Below are positions 7,907 to 15,054 of a stretch of 64,000 bases of DNA, piece after piece (position 1 is the stretch's first letter; every line of letters begins with the position of its first letter). This DNA is from Nostoc mirabile CHAB5784. Its GTDB lineage: Bacteria > Cyanobacteriota > Cyanobacteriia > Cyanobacteriales > Nostocaceae. The notes under the pieces were generated by a model. The model saw only the letters and a program-made list of their open reading frames with translations. It did no database searches and was not told the DNA's origin. The stretch lies in the NCBI RefSeq assembly GCF_020829645.1, contig NZ_JAIVFS010000033.1, positions 22,532 to 86,531 on the forward strand, in the 5' to 3' direction. The position numbers were made by a program, and so were the translations under genes.

Positions 7907-8788
7907 CTACTCCTCTCCCCAAGTTTGCAGTTGCAAATACACGAGTACCATCGTCACTCCTAGTAACACCGTCGCGGCGGCTGCTGCATAACCAAAATCA
8001 AACTGAGCAAAAGCCTCTTGGTAAATGTAGTAAACTAGCAAATTAGTCGAATTCAGTGGCCCACCGCCAGTCATCACAAAAACTTGCTCAAAACTCCGCA
8101 ATGTAAAAATCGCGGTAGTGATGACTGCAAATATCACAGTCGGGCGCAATCCAGGGAGAGTAATATACCAAAATTGTTGCCAAGCATTTGCTCCATCCAA
8201 ATCTGCTGCTTCATAACGACTGGGAGGAATTGCTTGCAACCCTGCTAAAAAAACTACCATATTGAAACCGAGTTGTTTCCAAATACTCATTAAAATAATT
8301 ACTGGCATTGCCCAAAATGTGTCTCCTAGCCAGGGTATGGCTGGAATACCGAAAAAATCTAAAAGTCCGTTAACTGGCCCTAATGTTTGAAACAGCCAGC
8401 GAAATCCTAAACCGGCTGCCACAAGTGAGATAATTGAAGGCAGAAAATAGGCACTTCGCAAGATGCCCCGCAAGGGAATGGAGCGGTTTAATAGTACTGC
8501 CAATCCCAAAGAGATAACTAAACTGGGAATGATAGTGGCAACAGTAAAATAAAACGTGTTACCCAGAACTTGCCAGAAGTCGGGGTTGAGTAGCAAGCGC
8601 GAATAGTTTTTTAAGCCTATCCAATAAATACCTTTTAGAGTGAAACTACCAGCAGTGAAACTGAGGTAAAACAAATAGGCGATCGGCCAAATGATAAAAA
8701 CGCCCAGCAAAATTAGTGCTGGTGTGAGAAAAATCCAGGCAGCTACTGTATCATTATCCAACCACGACTTAATATTTTTTTTTTGCAT
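7907..8788 (-). CDS. Sugar ABC transporter permease (MalF/UgpA type)
   Basis: A 293-residue integral membrane protein with about six transmembrane helices and the cytoplasmic EAA loop EAADLDGANAWQQFWYITLP that docks on the ATPase. It belongs to the carbohydrate-uptake-1 permease group (MalF, UgpA, LacF-like). No second permease, binding protein or ATPase lies nearby, so it must work with partners encoded elsewhere. Its first ~18 codons and upstream region are duplicated at 13963-14085, on the far side of the accessory island. Confidence 0.92.
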   Translation of the reverse strand: MQKKNIKSWLDNDTVAAWIFLTPALILLGVFIIWPIAYLFYLSFTAGSFTLKGIYWIGLKNYSRLLLNPDFWQVLGNTFYFTVATIIPSLVISLGLAVLLNRSIPLRGILRSAYFLPSIISLVAAGLGFRWLFQTLGPVNGLLDFFGIPAIPWLGDTFWAMPVIILMSIWKQLGFNMVVFLAGLQAIPPSRYEAADLDGANAWQQFWYITLPGLRPTVIFAVITTAIFTLRSFEQVFVMTGGGPLNSTNLLVYYIYQEAFAQFDFGYAAAAATVLLGVTMVLVYLQLQTWGEE

Positions 8789-8845
8789 CTATAATTAACC
8801 CTCTTAGCTGTTATGATCCTCCGCCTTGATTTTACCCTTACCTTG
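8723..8845. repeat. Left copy of the ~123 bp duplication bounding an accessory island
   Basis: Covers the first codons of the permease gene, the permease/purN intergenic region and a vestige of the purN start (ATG CTCCGC-like, reading MILRLDF). The right copy is 13963-14085. The two agree at roughly 85% of positions by eye, with small indels. Confidence 0.85.
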
Positions 8846-8887
8846 GGTAAGCTCTTGGTTCATAATTATCTCTACTTGGAGTCTTTA
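8842..8887. repeat. Left copy of a perfect 46 bp direct repeat around the toxin-antitoxin cassette
   Basis: Identical at all 46 positions to 10292-10337 (both begin CTTGGGTAAGCTCTTGG). The segment between holds the toxin-antitoxin pair and the coiled-coil gene. Confidence 0.92.
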
Positions 8888-9039
8888 AACTAAGTTTTGC
8901 ATCAAAGCCCAGCAGGTGCGTAGTTTACAGCCGTAGGCATCGCTTATACTTTAAGTAACGTAGTTGGTGATGGACTTATTTTGATACTACTATCTTACTT
9001 GTTGACTTAATATGCTATTATTAGCATAATTAGCAATAC

Positions 9040-9417
9040 ATGAGTAAAAAACAAGAAAAACCCCTCAAATGGATTGCAAGCGCTCTTGATGATTTAAAAG
9101 ATTTCCCTGAAGATGTGCAAGATGTAATGGGTTATGCTTTGGATTTAGCACAACATGGTGAAAAGCATCCTGACGCAAAACCTTTGCATGGATTTACAGG
9201 CACTGGGGTTTTAGAAATTGTAGATGATTTTGAAGGAGATACATACAGGGCAATTTACACTGTTAAATTTGCAGGATTTGTTTACCTATTACATTCATTT
9301 CAAAAGAAATCAAAACACGGTATTGCTACACCAAAACAAGATATAGATTTAGTTAAGAAGAGACTCAAGGTTGCTCAGGAAGATTATTTACAAGAAATAG
9401 CAAAAACAATGGAGTAA
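9040..9417 (+). CDS. HigB-like (Gp49/RelE-superfamily) toxin
   Basis: A 125-residue protein of the phage-derived Gp49-like/HigB toxin family: PLKWIASALDDLKDFP near the N terminus, AKPLHGFTGTGVLEIVDDF in the middle and the core strand YRAIYTVKFAGFVYLLHSFQ followed by KKS and Lys/Arg-rich helices. Relatives are ribosome-dependent mRNA interferases. It precedes an XRE antitoxin by 3 bp, the toxin-first order usual in higBA. Codons are AT-rich and the pair is part of a cassette bounded by perfect direct repeats, suggesting recent acquisition. Confidence 0.88.
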   Translation: MSKKQEKPLKWIASALDDLKDFPEDVQDVMGYALDLAQHGEKHPDAKPLHGFTGTGVLEIVDDFEGDTYRAIYTVKFAGFVYLLHSFQKKSKHGIATPKQDIDLVKKRLKVAQEDYLQEIAKTME

Positions 9418-9420
9418 AAA

Positions 9421-9750
9421 ATGAGCAACGAAAATGATGTTTATATTAGTAACGGAAATGTCTTTGCTGATCTAGGATTGTCTAATCCTGAAGAGCGCTT
9501 AATTAAAGCAGAACTTGCACGCAAAATTAGTGAAATTATTGCTAATCGCCAATTAAATCAAGTCCAAGCAGCCGAAGTTCTTGGAATAGATCAACCAAAA
9601 ATATCTGCTTTAACTAGAGGGAAACTAAAAGATTTTTCAATAGATAGATTGATCAGATTTATAAACATTTTAGGTAATGATGTAGAAATTACAATTAAGC
9701 CTAAACCAGAAAGCCGTTCAATTGCTTGCACGACTGTAGTTTGTGAATAA
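9421..9750 (+). CDS. HigA-like XRE antitoxin
   Basis: A 109-residue helix-turn-helix protein (HTH about 48-72: LNQVQAAEVLGIDQPKISAL) with the C-terminal strand NDVEITIKPKP, characteristic of the HigA2/XRE antitoxins that pair with Gp49-type toxins. It begins 3 bp after the toxin stop (GGAGTAAAAAATG supplies the SD), so the two are one operon. The antitoxin normally blocks the toxin and represses the shared promoter. The last ~12 residues may be derived from adjacent repeat sequence. Confidence 0.88.
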   Translation: MSNENDVYISNGNVFADLGLSNPEERLIKAELARKISEIIANRQLNQVQAAEVLGIDQPKISALTRGKLKDFSIDRLIRFINILGNDVEITIKPKPESRSIACTTVVCE

Positions 9751-9883
9751 TTATCAAACGAAAAGGCAACCTAAAGAAGTAAATGCGATGCCTACGGTGG
9801 TCACTGAGCCTCTTGTACTGAGGGCAGTCGAAGTATGCCGAAGTGCGGTAAACTACACACTTTTCCCCTACTCACCAATCCTT

Positions 9884-10195
9884 ATGACACAACAACCAGA
9901 CAGACTAGACCGAATAGAAGCAACACTAGAGAGAGTTTCACAACAGCTTGACAATCAGGTTGTAGTGAATGCTGAACTGAGACAATCAACAACCGAACTG
10001 AGACAATCAACGGCAGAGTTAACCCAGTCAGTAAACGAAATTGCCAACTCAGTTAACTTGCTGCTGCAAACAGTGACAATTCATCAACAAAACTTTGAAG
10101 TACTCGCCGTCAATATGCAGCAAATGCAAGCTTCAATTCTTAACTTGCAAACTGAAAACAGTCGAATACTTGAGATTTTAGAAGGACAAGGCTAA
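9884..10195 (+). CDS. Small coiled-coil protein of unknown function
   Basis: About 103 residues beginning MTQQPDRLDRIEATLERV. It is almost entirely coiled coil with the repeated heptads LRQSTTELRQSTAELTQSV and a C-terminal MQQMQASILNLQTENSRILE. Small proteins of this type are common in Nostoc-like genomes, often near toxin-antitoxin or phage-like genes; no function is established. I prefer the ATG at 9884 because sequence upstream (9743-9883) is dispersed repeat DNA (GCGATGCCTACGGTGGTCAC...). Confidence 0.65.
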   Translation: MTQQPDRLDRIEATLERVSQQLDNQVVVNAELRQSTTELRQSTAELTQSVNEIANSVNLLLQTVTIHQQNFEVLAVNMQQMQASILNLQTENSRILEILEGQG

Positions 10196-10291
10196 CATTA
10201 TGAACAAGTGCGCGATGCAAAGTTCATGAAAATTTAAGATCCAACTGCGATGCCTACGACGGTAAACTACGCACTTTTCAACAGGCGATCG

Positions 10292-10337
10292 CTTGGGTAA
10301 GCTCTTGGTTCATAATTATCTCTACTTGGAGTCTTTA
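10292..10337. repeat. Right copy of the perfect 46 bp direct repeat
   Basis: Identical to 8842-8887. It marks the right edge of the toxin-antitoxin cassette inside the larger island. Confidence 0.92.
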
Positions 10338-10451
10338 CTTAAACCTAATCCACTCTGTTTTTTGAAAAAAAAATTAGATCGTTCCGCTTCGCTACACTCA
10401 AAAAGGGTAAAGAAGAGAGGGCAGAGGGCAAAAGAGCTAAAGTATAAAGGG

Positions 10452-13400
10452 CTAAAGAGTCCTCCCAACCGCGCAGACAACACGAAAACCAACATAGTTG
10501 TAGATGTCGTCGCGCTCCGCCCTACCGAAGTCGTCGTTGCGGGACGCGGAACGGCAGTTCCTAGGACTGTTGACCCAGGAACCGCCCCGCAGTATTCGAT
10601 ATTGATTATTATCTATCCATGCACTTCCATCACTAGGCGCTCCTTTATAGCTGTCATGCCAAGTATCTTGACACCACTCCCAGACATTCCCGTGCATATC
10701 GTATAATCCAAAGGCGTTGGGTGGAAAACTTCCTACTTCTGTTGTTACTTGAGGAGATTTTCTTTTTGGTGCAGAAGCGTAGGTGTAATTCCCATCGTAG
10801 TTGGCTAACTCAATTGTAATCGTCTCGCCAAAGTGAAATGGTGTCGTTGTTCCTGCACGACAGGCGTATTCCCACTCTGCTTCACTAGGTAGGCGATATT
10901 TATGCCCAGTCTTTTCACTCAGCTTTTTGCAAAAGTCTACTGCATCATTCCAGGACACTGTTTCTACAGGACGTTTTGCTCCCTTAAAGTTGGACGGATT
11001 GCTACCCATTATTTGCTGGTACTGTTCCTGAGTCACTTCAAACTTGCCTATAAAAAAAGCAGGCACATTCACAGCGTGCTGTGGTTCTTCATATTTGGTT
11101 CGACCATTTTCACCGGGTGGCGAACCCATATTAAAAGAGCCTCCAAGAATCTGAACCATATCTAAAGTTATGCCATTGCCTAAGTCCTCCTTAAAGAACT
11201 TAGCTTGCTTGTTAGGATCTCGTTTAATTACCTGTCCCTTTTTATCTACCGTTACCGTTTCAAACTTAACCGTCCACAAGGGTAATCCAAATGCTTTAGA
11301 CGCTTCTTTAATAGGGGGAATATATTTGGGTTCAGCTACAGAGATAGTTGTCGGTGATTGACGCTTAATAGTTTCACCACCTACCACTGCTGTCATCAAA
11401 TCTACACCTCCCAGACCAGCCCACTTCAAAAACCTTTGTAGGGTTATTCGCTCTTGAGCCGATTGAGTGGGTTGAGCAGAACTTGGCTGCTGAATCGGAG
11501 GTTTAATCAATTCTTGGCTTGCTACAACTCTGGTTTCAATTGCAGTAATGTCAGTTTGTTTAAGTCCTAGAGTCCGTTGAAATTGCCTTAACCTCTGCCG
11601 AACATCATCACTATCAAAGGAATTTCCTGCTTTAATTGTTTTAATTAATTCCTGCTCATAGTGCTGTAATTTTTGGTGATATTTTACTTCCTCTTGTTGC
11701 TGTTGTTTCTCTGCCTCTTGTTGCTGTCTGATTCTCTCTTGCTGTTTCTGGTATTCTGCTTCTGAAGATTGTTGAATAATAAGTGCTTCGATCGCAGCTA
11801 TTTCCGCATCATTTAGTTCTAAAATTCGTTGAAAGCGCTGAAGTTCTTCACGAGTAACATCACTAAGAGGATATTCAAACTGCATCGACTCTCTAAACAC
11901 CTCTTCATACTGCTGAAGCTTTTGCTGATGTTCCTTGATCGCAGCAATAATTGGATTTTCAATTGCAGTAACATCCTCAGCAGTCAGATTCAACGCTTGA
12001 TGACGTTGCGTTAGTTGAGAGCGTTTGAAAGCACTAAGCGGATATTCTTGCTGAACACCTTCTGTAAACTCTTGCTCATATTGCCGCAAGTTTGCTTGAT
12101 GCGTTGCAATCTCGGCATTAATTCGCCTCTCAATCGCTCTCACATCCCCTTCACTCAACCCCAACGTCTGCCACGTTTGCTGCAACTGCTTTTGCGTCAC
12201 CTCATCTGGATAATGCTGGCGCTGCGTCGCCTTCACAAACGCCTGCTCGTACTGCTGGAGTTTTTGATGATAGCTTTCAATCTGTGTTGTGATTTGGGCT
12301 TCAATTGGTGCAACATCTACATCCCTCAGTCCCAAGCGCTGCTGCTGTTGGCGTAAATTATTCCGGGTTGCCTCACTGAGAGGATATTCCTGCTGGGTGG
12401 CAGTAAAAAACAGCCGTTCGTAGTCCCGGAGTTTTTGGTGATGTGCCTCTACCTCAGCCGTAATCTGAGATTCTATCGCGGCAATATCTCTATCCGCAAG
12501 CTCTAATTGCTGCTGAGTTTGCCGTAAGCGATCGCGGCTTGCTGCACTCAAGAGAAACTCTTGTCGCAGTGCCGTTGTAAACGCCTGCTGATAAGTTTGC
12601 AGGTTTTGCTGATGCGTCTTAAACTGTGCAGTCACTTGTGCCTCAATCGGCATCGTGTCCTCATTCCGCAGCCCCAAAGTTTGCTGGAGATTTTGCAGAT
12701 CGTGGCGATCGCTATCTGTAATCGTTTCGTCTCGCTCCAGTAACTCGGTGAACACCTGCTGATAGTGCTGGAGTTTTTCGCGGAACTGGTTGCGGTAAGG
12801 TTCTAATATCTCATCTTCAATCGCCTTCGCCTCAGTTGTCTCCAATCCCAAGCAAGTCCTCTGATAATCTAATGTGCGACGACCAACAAGAGAAATTTCG
12901 CCTCGATGAATAAATCGCGCTACCTCTTTACGGTATCGCTGCCTGGGATCACCCGGAGCCACCTTTGCCAGTCGAATTTTAAAGCCTTCTCGAATTGCAT
13001 AAATTTCCGGCTTCATCGCCGGTTGAAGTTCTCGCACCTTCTGACTGGCGTATTCATGGAGTTCATCAATGGAGATAAATTCATCTTGATCGCGATCGGC
13101 TTCTCCTGACTTGATCCCTTCAATCAAAAAACGAGTGTAAATCGATAAATCTTGCCCCTCTTGCTCAAAGGAATATTGAGTTGAAGTAGAAGAAGTCAAT
13201 ACAGCTCGTCCTTCACCGCCTAACTGCTCCCGGATGTCAATCATGCCGTCATCTTTGGCAGACATTCCCTCGGCAAACGCGCCACTAAAGCAGCTATCTA
13301 GGATTACCACCTGCCGACGGGAGCGGCTTTCACTCATGCGATCGTGAATAAAATTGGCAGACACCGACGTTGAGCGAATCAATTCGCCCTGCTGCGTCTT

Positions 13401-13697
13401 ACTGGTGTTACGAGTCGCCAGATACAGCCTACCGCGATCATCTTTGATACCATGTCCTGAAAAGTACAGTAGCAGCAAATCATCCTTGTCCCGACCAGAA
13501 AACAGCGTTTCGATCGCAATTTCTACAACTTGTCGCTCAGGATTTTTTAGCAGGGTGACATCTGACGCAGCAAATCCGCCCATCTCGGTATGTAGCAGTA
13601 CCTCGTACACTGCTTCCACATCTCTAACTGCACTAGGCAATGGGTTCAGCCCTGGCTCATACTCACTGACCCCAACCAGCAACGCTACCTTCGCCAT
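10452..13697 (-). CDS. Caspase-helical repeat-FGE-sulfatase fusion, candidate DGR variable protein
   Basis: A 1081-residue protein. Residues 1-240 are a C14 caspase/metacaspase domain with catalytic His82 (FSGHGIKD) and Cys136 (LDSCFSG). Residues ~255-735 hold seven or eight degenerate ~65-70 residue helical repeats (KLQQYEQ ... EYPLS ... LGL..DV.AIE). A linker with VTVDKKGQVIKRDP leads to a C-terminal formylglycine-generating-enzyme-like domain (~836-1081: GGSFNMGSPPGE, RLPSEAEWEYACRAG, FGLYDMHGNVWEWCQD, GFRVVC), a C-type-lectin-like fold. The last ~35 codons show the pattern of a DGR variable region. No signal peptide; probably a cytoplasmic protease with a ligand-binding tail. It is the main gene of the accessory island. 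Confidence 0.88.
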   Translation of the reverse strand: MAKVALLVGVSEYEPGLNPLPSAVRDVEAVYEVLLHTEMGGFAASDVTLLKNPERQVVEIAIETLFSGRDKDDLLLLYFSGHGIKDDRGRLYLATRNTSKTQQGELIRSTSVSANFIHDRMSESRSRRQVVILDSCFSGAFAEGMSAKDDGMIDIREQLGGEGRAVLTSSTSTQYSFEQEGQDLSIYTRFLIEGIKSGEADRDQDEFISIDELHEYASQKVRELQPAMKPEIYAIREGFKIRLAKVAPGDPRQRYRKEVARFIHRGEISLVGRRTLDYQRTCLGLETTEAKAIEDEILEPYRNQFREKLQHYQQVFTELLERDETITDSDRHDLQNLQQTLGLRNEDTMPIEAQVTAQFKTHQQNLQTYQQAFTTALRQEFLLSAASRDRLRQTQQQLELADRDIAAIESQITAEVEAHHQKLRDYERLFFTATQQEYPLSEATRNNLRQQQQRLGLRDVDVAPIEAQITTQIESYHQKLQQYEQAFVKATQRQHYPDEVTQKQLQQTWQTLGLSEGDVRAIERRINAEIATHQANLRQYEQEFTEGVQQEYPLSAFKRSQLTQRHQALNLTAEDVTAIENPIIAAIKEHQQKLQQYEEVFRESMQFEYPLSDVTREELQRFQRILELNDAEIAAIEALIIQQSSEAEYQKQQERIRQQQEAEKQQQQEEVKYHQKLQHYEQELIKTIKAGNSFDSDDVRQRLRQFQRTLGLKQTDITAIETRVVASQELIKPPIQQPSSAQPTQSAQERITLQRFLKWAGLGGVDLMTAVVGGETIKRQSPTTISVAEPKYIPPIKEASKAFGLPLWTVKFETVTVDKKGQVIKRDPNKQAKFFKEDLGNGITLDMVQILGGSFNMGSPPGENGRTKYEEPQHAVNVPAFFIGKFEVTQEQYQQIMGSNPSNFKGAKRPVETVSWNDAVDFCKKLSEKTGHKYRLPSEAEWEYACRAGTTTPFHFGETITIELANYDGNYTYASAPKRKSPQVTTEVGSFPPNAFGLYDMHGNVWEWCQDTWHDSYKGAPSDGSAWIDNNQYRILRGGSWVNSPRNCRSASRNDDFGRAERDDIYNYVGFRVVCAVGRTL
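10488..10605 (-). other. Candidate DGR variable region (VR) in the caspase-FGE gene
   Basis: Within the last codons of the FGE-like domain, the stretch between RGGSW and GFRVV has many NNC codons: GTC AAC AGT, TCC, AAC GAC GAC TTC, GAC GAC ATC TAC AAC. In DGR target genes AAC codons of the template diversify at the first two positions, giving this set. The conserved tail GGTTTTCGTGTTGTC would be the initiation-of-homing side. No reverse transcriptase or template repeat is present in the window, so the call rests on codon pattern and domain type. Confidence 0.55.
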
Positions 13698-13737
13698 TTA
13701 ACTCACCTATGCTGCGATCAAATCCTGTGCGGCTTTA

Positions 13738-13900
13738 ACAGTTATCAGTAAACAGTTAAAAGTTTTGATAATTGGGTTTAAGACTGAGCTATATCAGTTA
13801 TCAATTATCAGTTATCAGTTATCAGTTAACTGTTCACTGTTGACTGTTTACTGATTTCTAACCTACGCCCTCTACGCCTGATAAATGATGACTATTGACT
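13738..13900. repeat. Tandem AGTTATC heptamers and related CAGT repeats
   Basis: Upstream of the caspase gene, copies of the heptamer AGTTATC occur in tandem at about 13797-13830, accompanied by repeated CAGTTAACTGTTCACTG and GTTTACTGATTT words. No coding potential is visible. Confidence 0.75.
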
Positions 13901-13962
13901 GTTCACTGATTTAATCTCTGTGTTGTTTCCTTCATACCAAGTTTTAGAATATTACCTATTTA

Positions 13963-14085
13963 TGTGAGAAAAATTCAGGCAGCTACGTATCGTTATCCAA
14001 CCACGACTTAGGATATATTTTTGGCATCTATAATTTTCCCTCTTAGCTGTTATGACCTTCCGCCCTGATTCTACCCTGAGCTTGG
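13963..14085. repeat. Right copy of the ~123 bp duplication bounding the island
   Basis: Contains a copy of the first permease codons (reverse strand), the intergenic region and the real start of purN (ATG at 14052). It matches 8723-8845 at about 85% by eye. The permease part is non-functional here because the rest of that gene is absent. Confidence 0.85.
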
Positions 14086-14723
14086 TTTCTCCTAGCACTA
14101 GCGATATTTGCCAACAATTCGCCCCTTTAAAACTGGGAATTATGGCTTCTGGGAATGGCAGCAATTTTGATGTAGTTGCCCAAGCTATCCAAGATGGACA
14201 GCTAAATGCCCAAATTCAAGTTTTAATTTACAATAACCCCTTGGCTAAAGCAACCGTAAGAGCAGCTAATAGAGGTATAGAAGCTGTTTTATTGAATCAC
14301 CGCAACTATAAAAGTCGAGAAGAGTTTGATGAGAAAATTGTGCAGACATTGCGGCACTACAATGTAGAATGGGTGATTTTGGCAGGTTGGATGCGACTGG
14401 TAACGTCAGTTTTCATTGATGCCTTTCCTGAAAGGATTATTAATATCCATCCTAGTTTGTTACCTAGTTTCAAGGGAATCCATGCTGTAGAACAAGCCTT
14501 AGCATCTGGGGTAAAAATCACTGGTTGTACAGCGCATATAGCTTGTTTAGAAATGGACAGTGGCCCAATATTGATGCAAGCCGCAGTACCAGTATTGCCG
14601 GATGATACAGCAGAAACACTCCACGCCAGGATTCAAATTCAGGAACATCGGATTTTACCATTAGCGATCGCTCTAGCAGCTTCTTCGTCAAAAGCTACAC
14701 TAAGCCCAATACACTTGGGTTAA
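14052..14723 (+). CDS. purN: Phosphoribosylglycinamide formyltransferase
   Basis: Third step of purine synthesis: transfers formyl from 10-formyl-tetrahydrofolate to GAR. The 223-residue protein shows the N-terminal nucleotide-binding motif GIMASGNGSNF (about 30-40), the catalytic block RIINIHPSLLPSFKG with Asn/His, and the conserved Asp in EMDSGPIL. An N-terminal extension of ~25 residues precedes the catalytic core, common in cyanobacteria. The region upstream is one arm of a duplication whose other arm lies 5.2 kb away, so an accessory island now separates purN from its ancestral divergent neighbour, the sugar permease. Confidence 0.95.
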   Translation: MTFRPDSTLSLVSPSTSDICQQFAPLKLGIMASGNGSNFDVVAQAIQDGQLNAQIQVLIYNNPLAKATVRAANRGIEAVLLNHRNYKSREEFDEKIVQTLRHYNVEWVILAGWMRLVTSVFIDAFPERIINIHPSLLPSFKGIHAVEQALASGVKITGCTAHIACLEMDSGPILMQAAVPVLPDDTAETLHARIQIQEHRILPLAIALAASSSKATLSPIHLG

Positions 14724-14789
14724 GGCAGTTCTTGCTGTTCTTGCTGTTCTTGCTGGGGGAGCAGGAAGAAGCAAGGGAGCAGGGTGTAA

Positions 14790-14923
14790 TATCATGTCCG
14801 CCAAATTACCCCTAATAAAAGAACCCCACCCCCAACCCCTAAGAGCCTGCGGGGAGGGGAGCTAAAGCGCAGCTTTGGCGGGGTGGGGTTCCGGGTATTA
14901 TGCTTAATTGGCCCGACGTGATA
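14790..14923. mobile_element. MITE family B, copy 2 (TAA duplication)
   Basis: Left end TATCATGTCCGC (14790-14801), imperfect right end GCCCGACGTGATA (14911-14923), flanked by TAA at 14787-14789 and 14924-14926. Interior CCCCACCCCCAACCCC...GGGGTGGGGTTCC as in other copies. Confidence 0.82.
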
Positions 14924-15054
14924 TAAGGGGGAAGTGAAAGGCTTGATGCAGGTTCTTTTTCCCCTTTTCTCCCTGCCCCCTGCCCCTTGTCCTCTTTCCC
15001 CCTGCCCCCTGCTCCCCTGTTTATCCGAAGTGTATTGCATCCTCTTCCACAAAG

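Noticed and set aside
10293..10706. Plus-strand frame from the 46 bp repeat into the caspase gene
   Set aside because: It is antisense to the conserved FGE domain and its start lies in repeat DNA.
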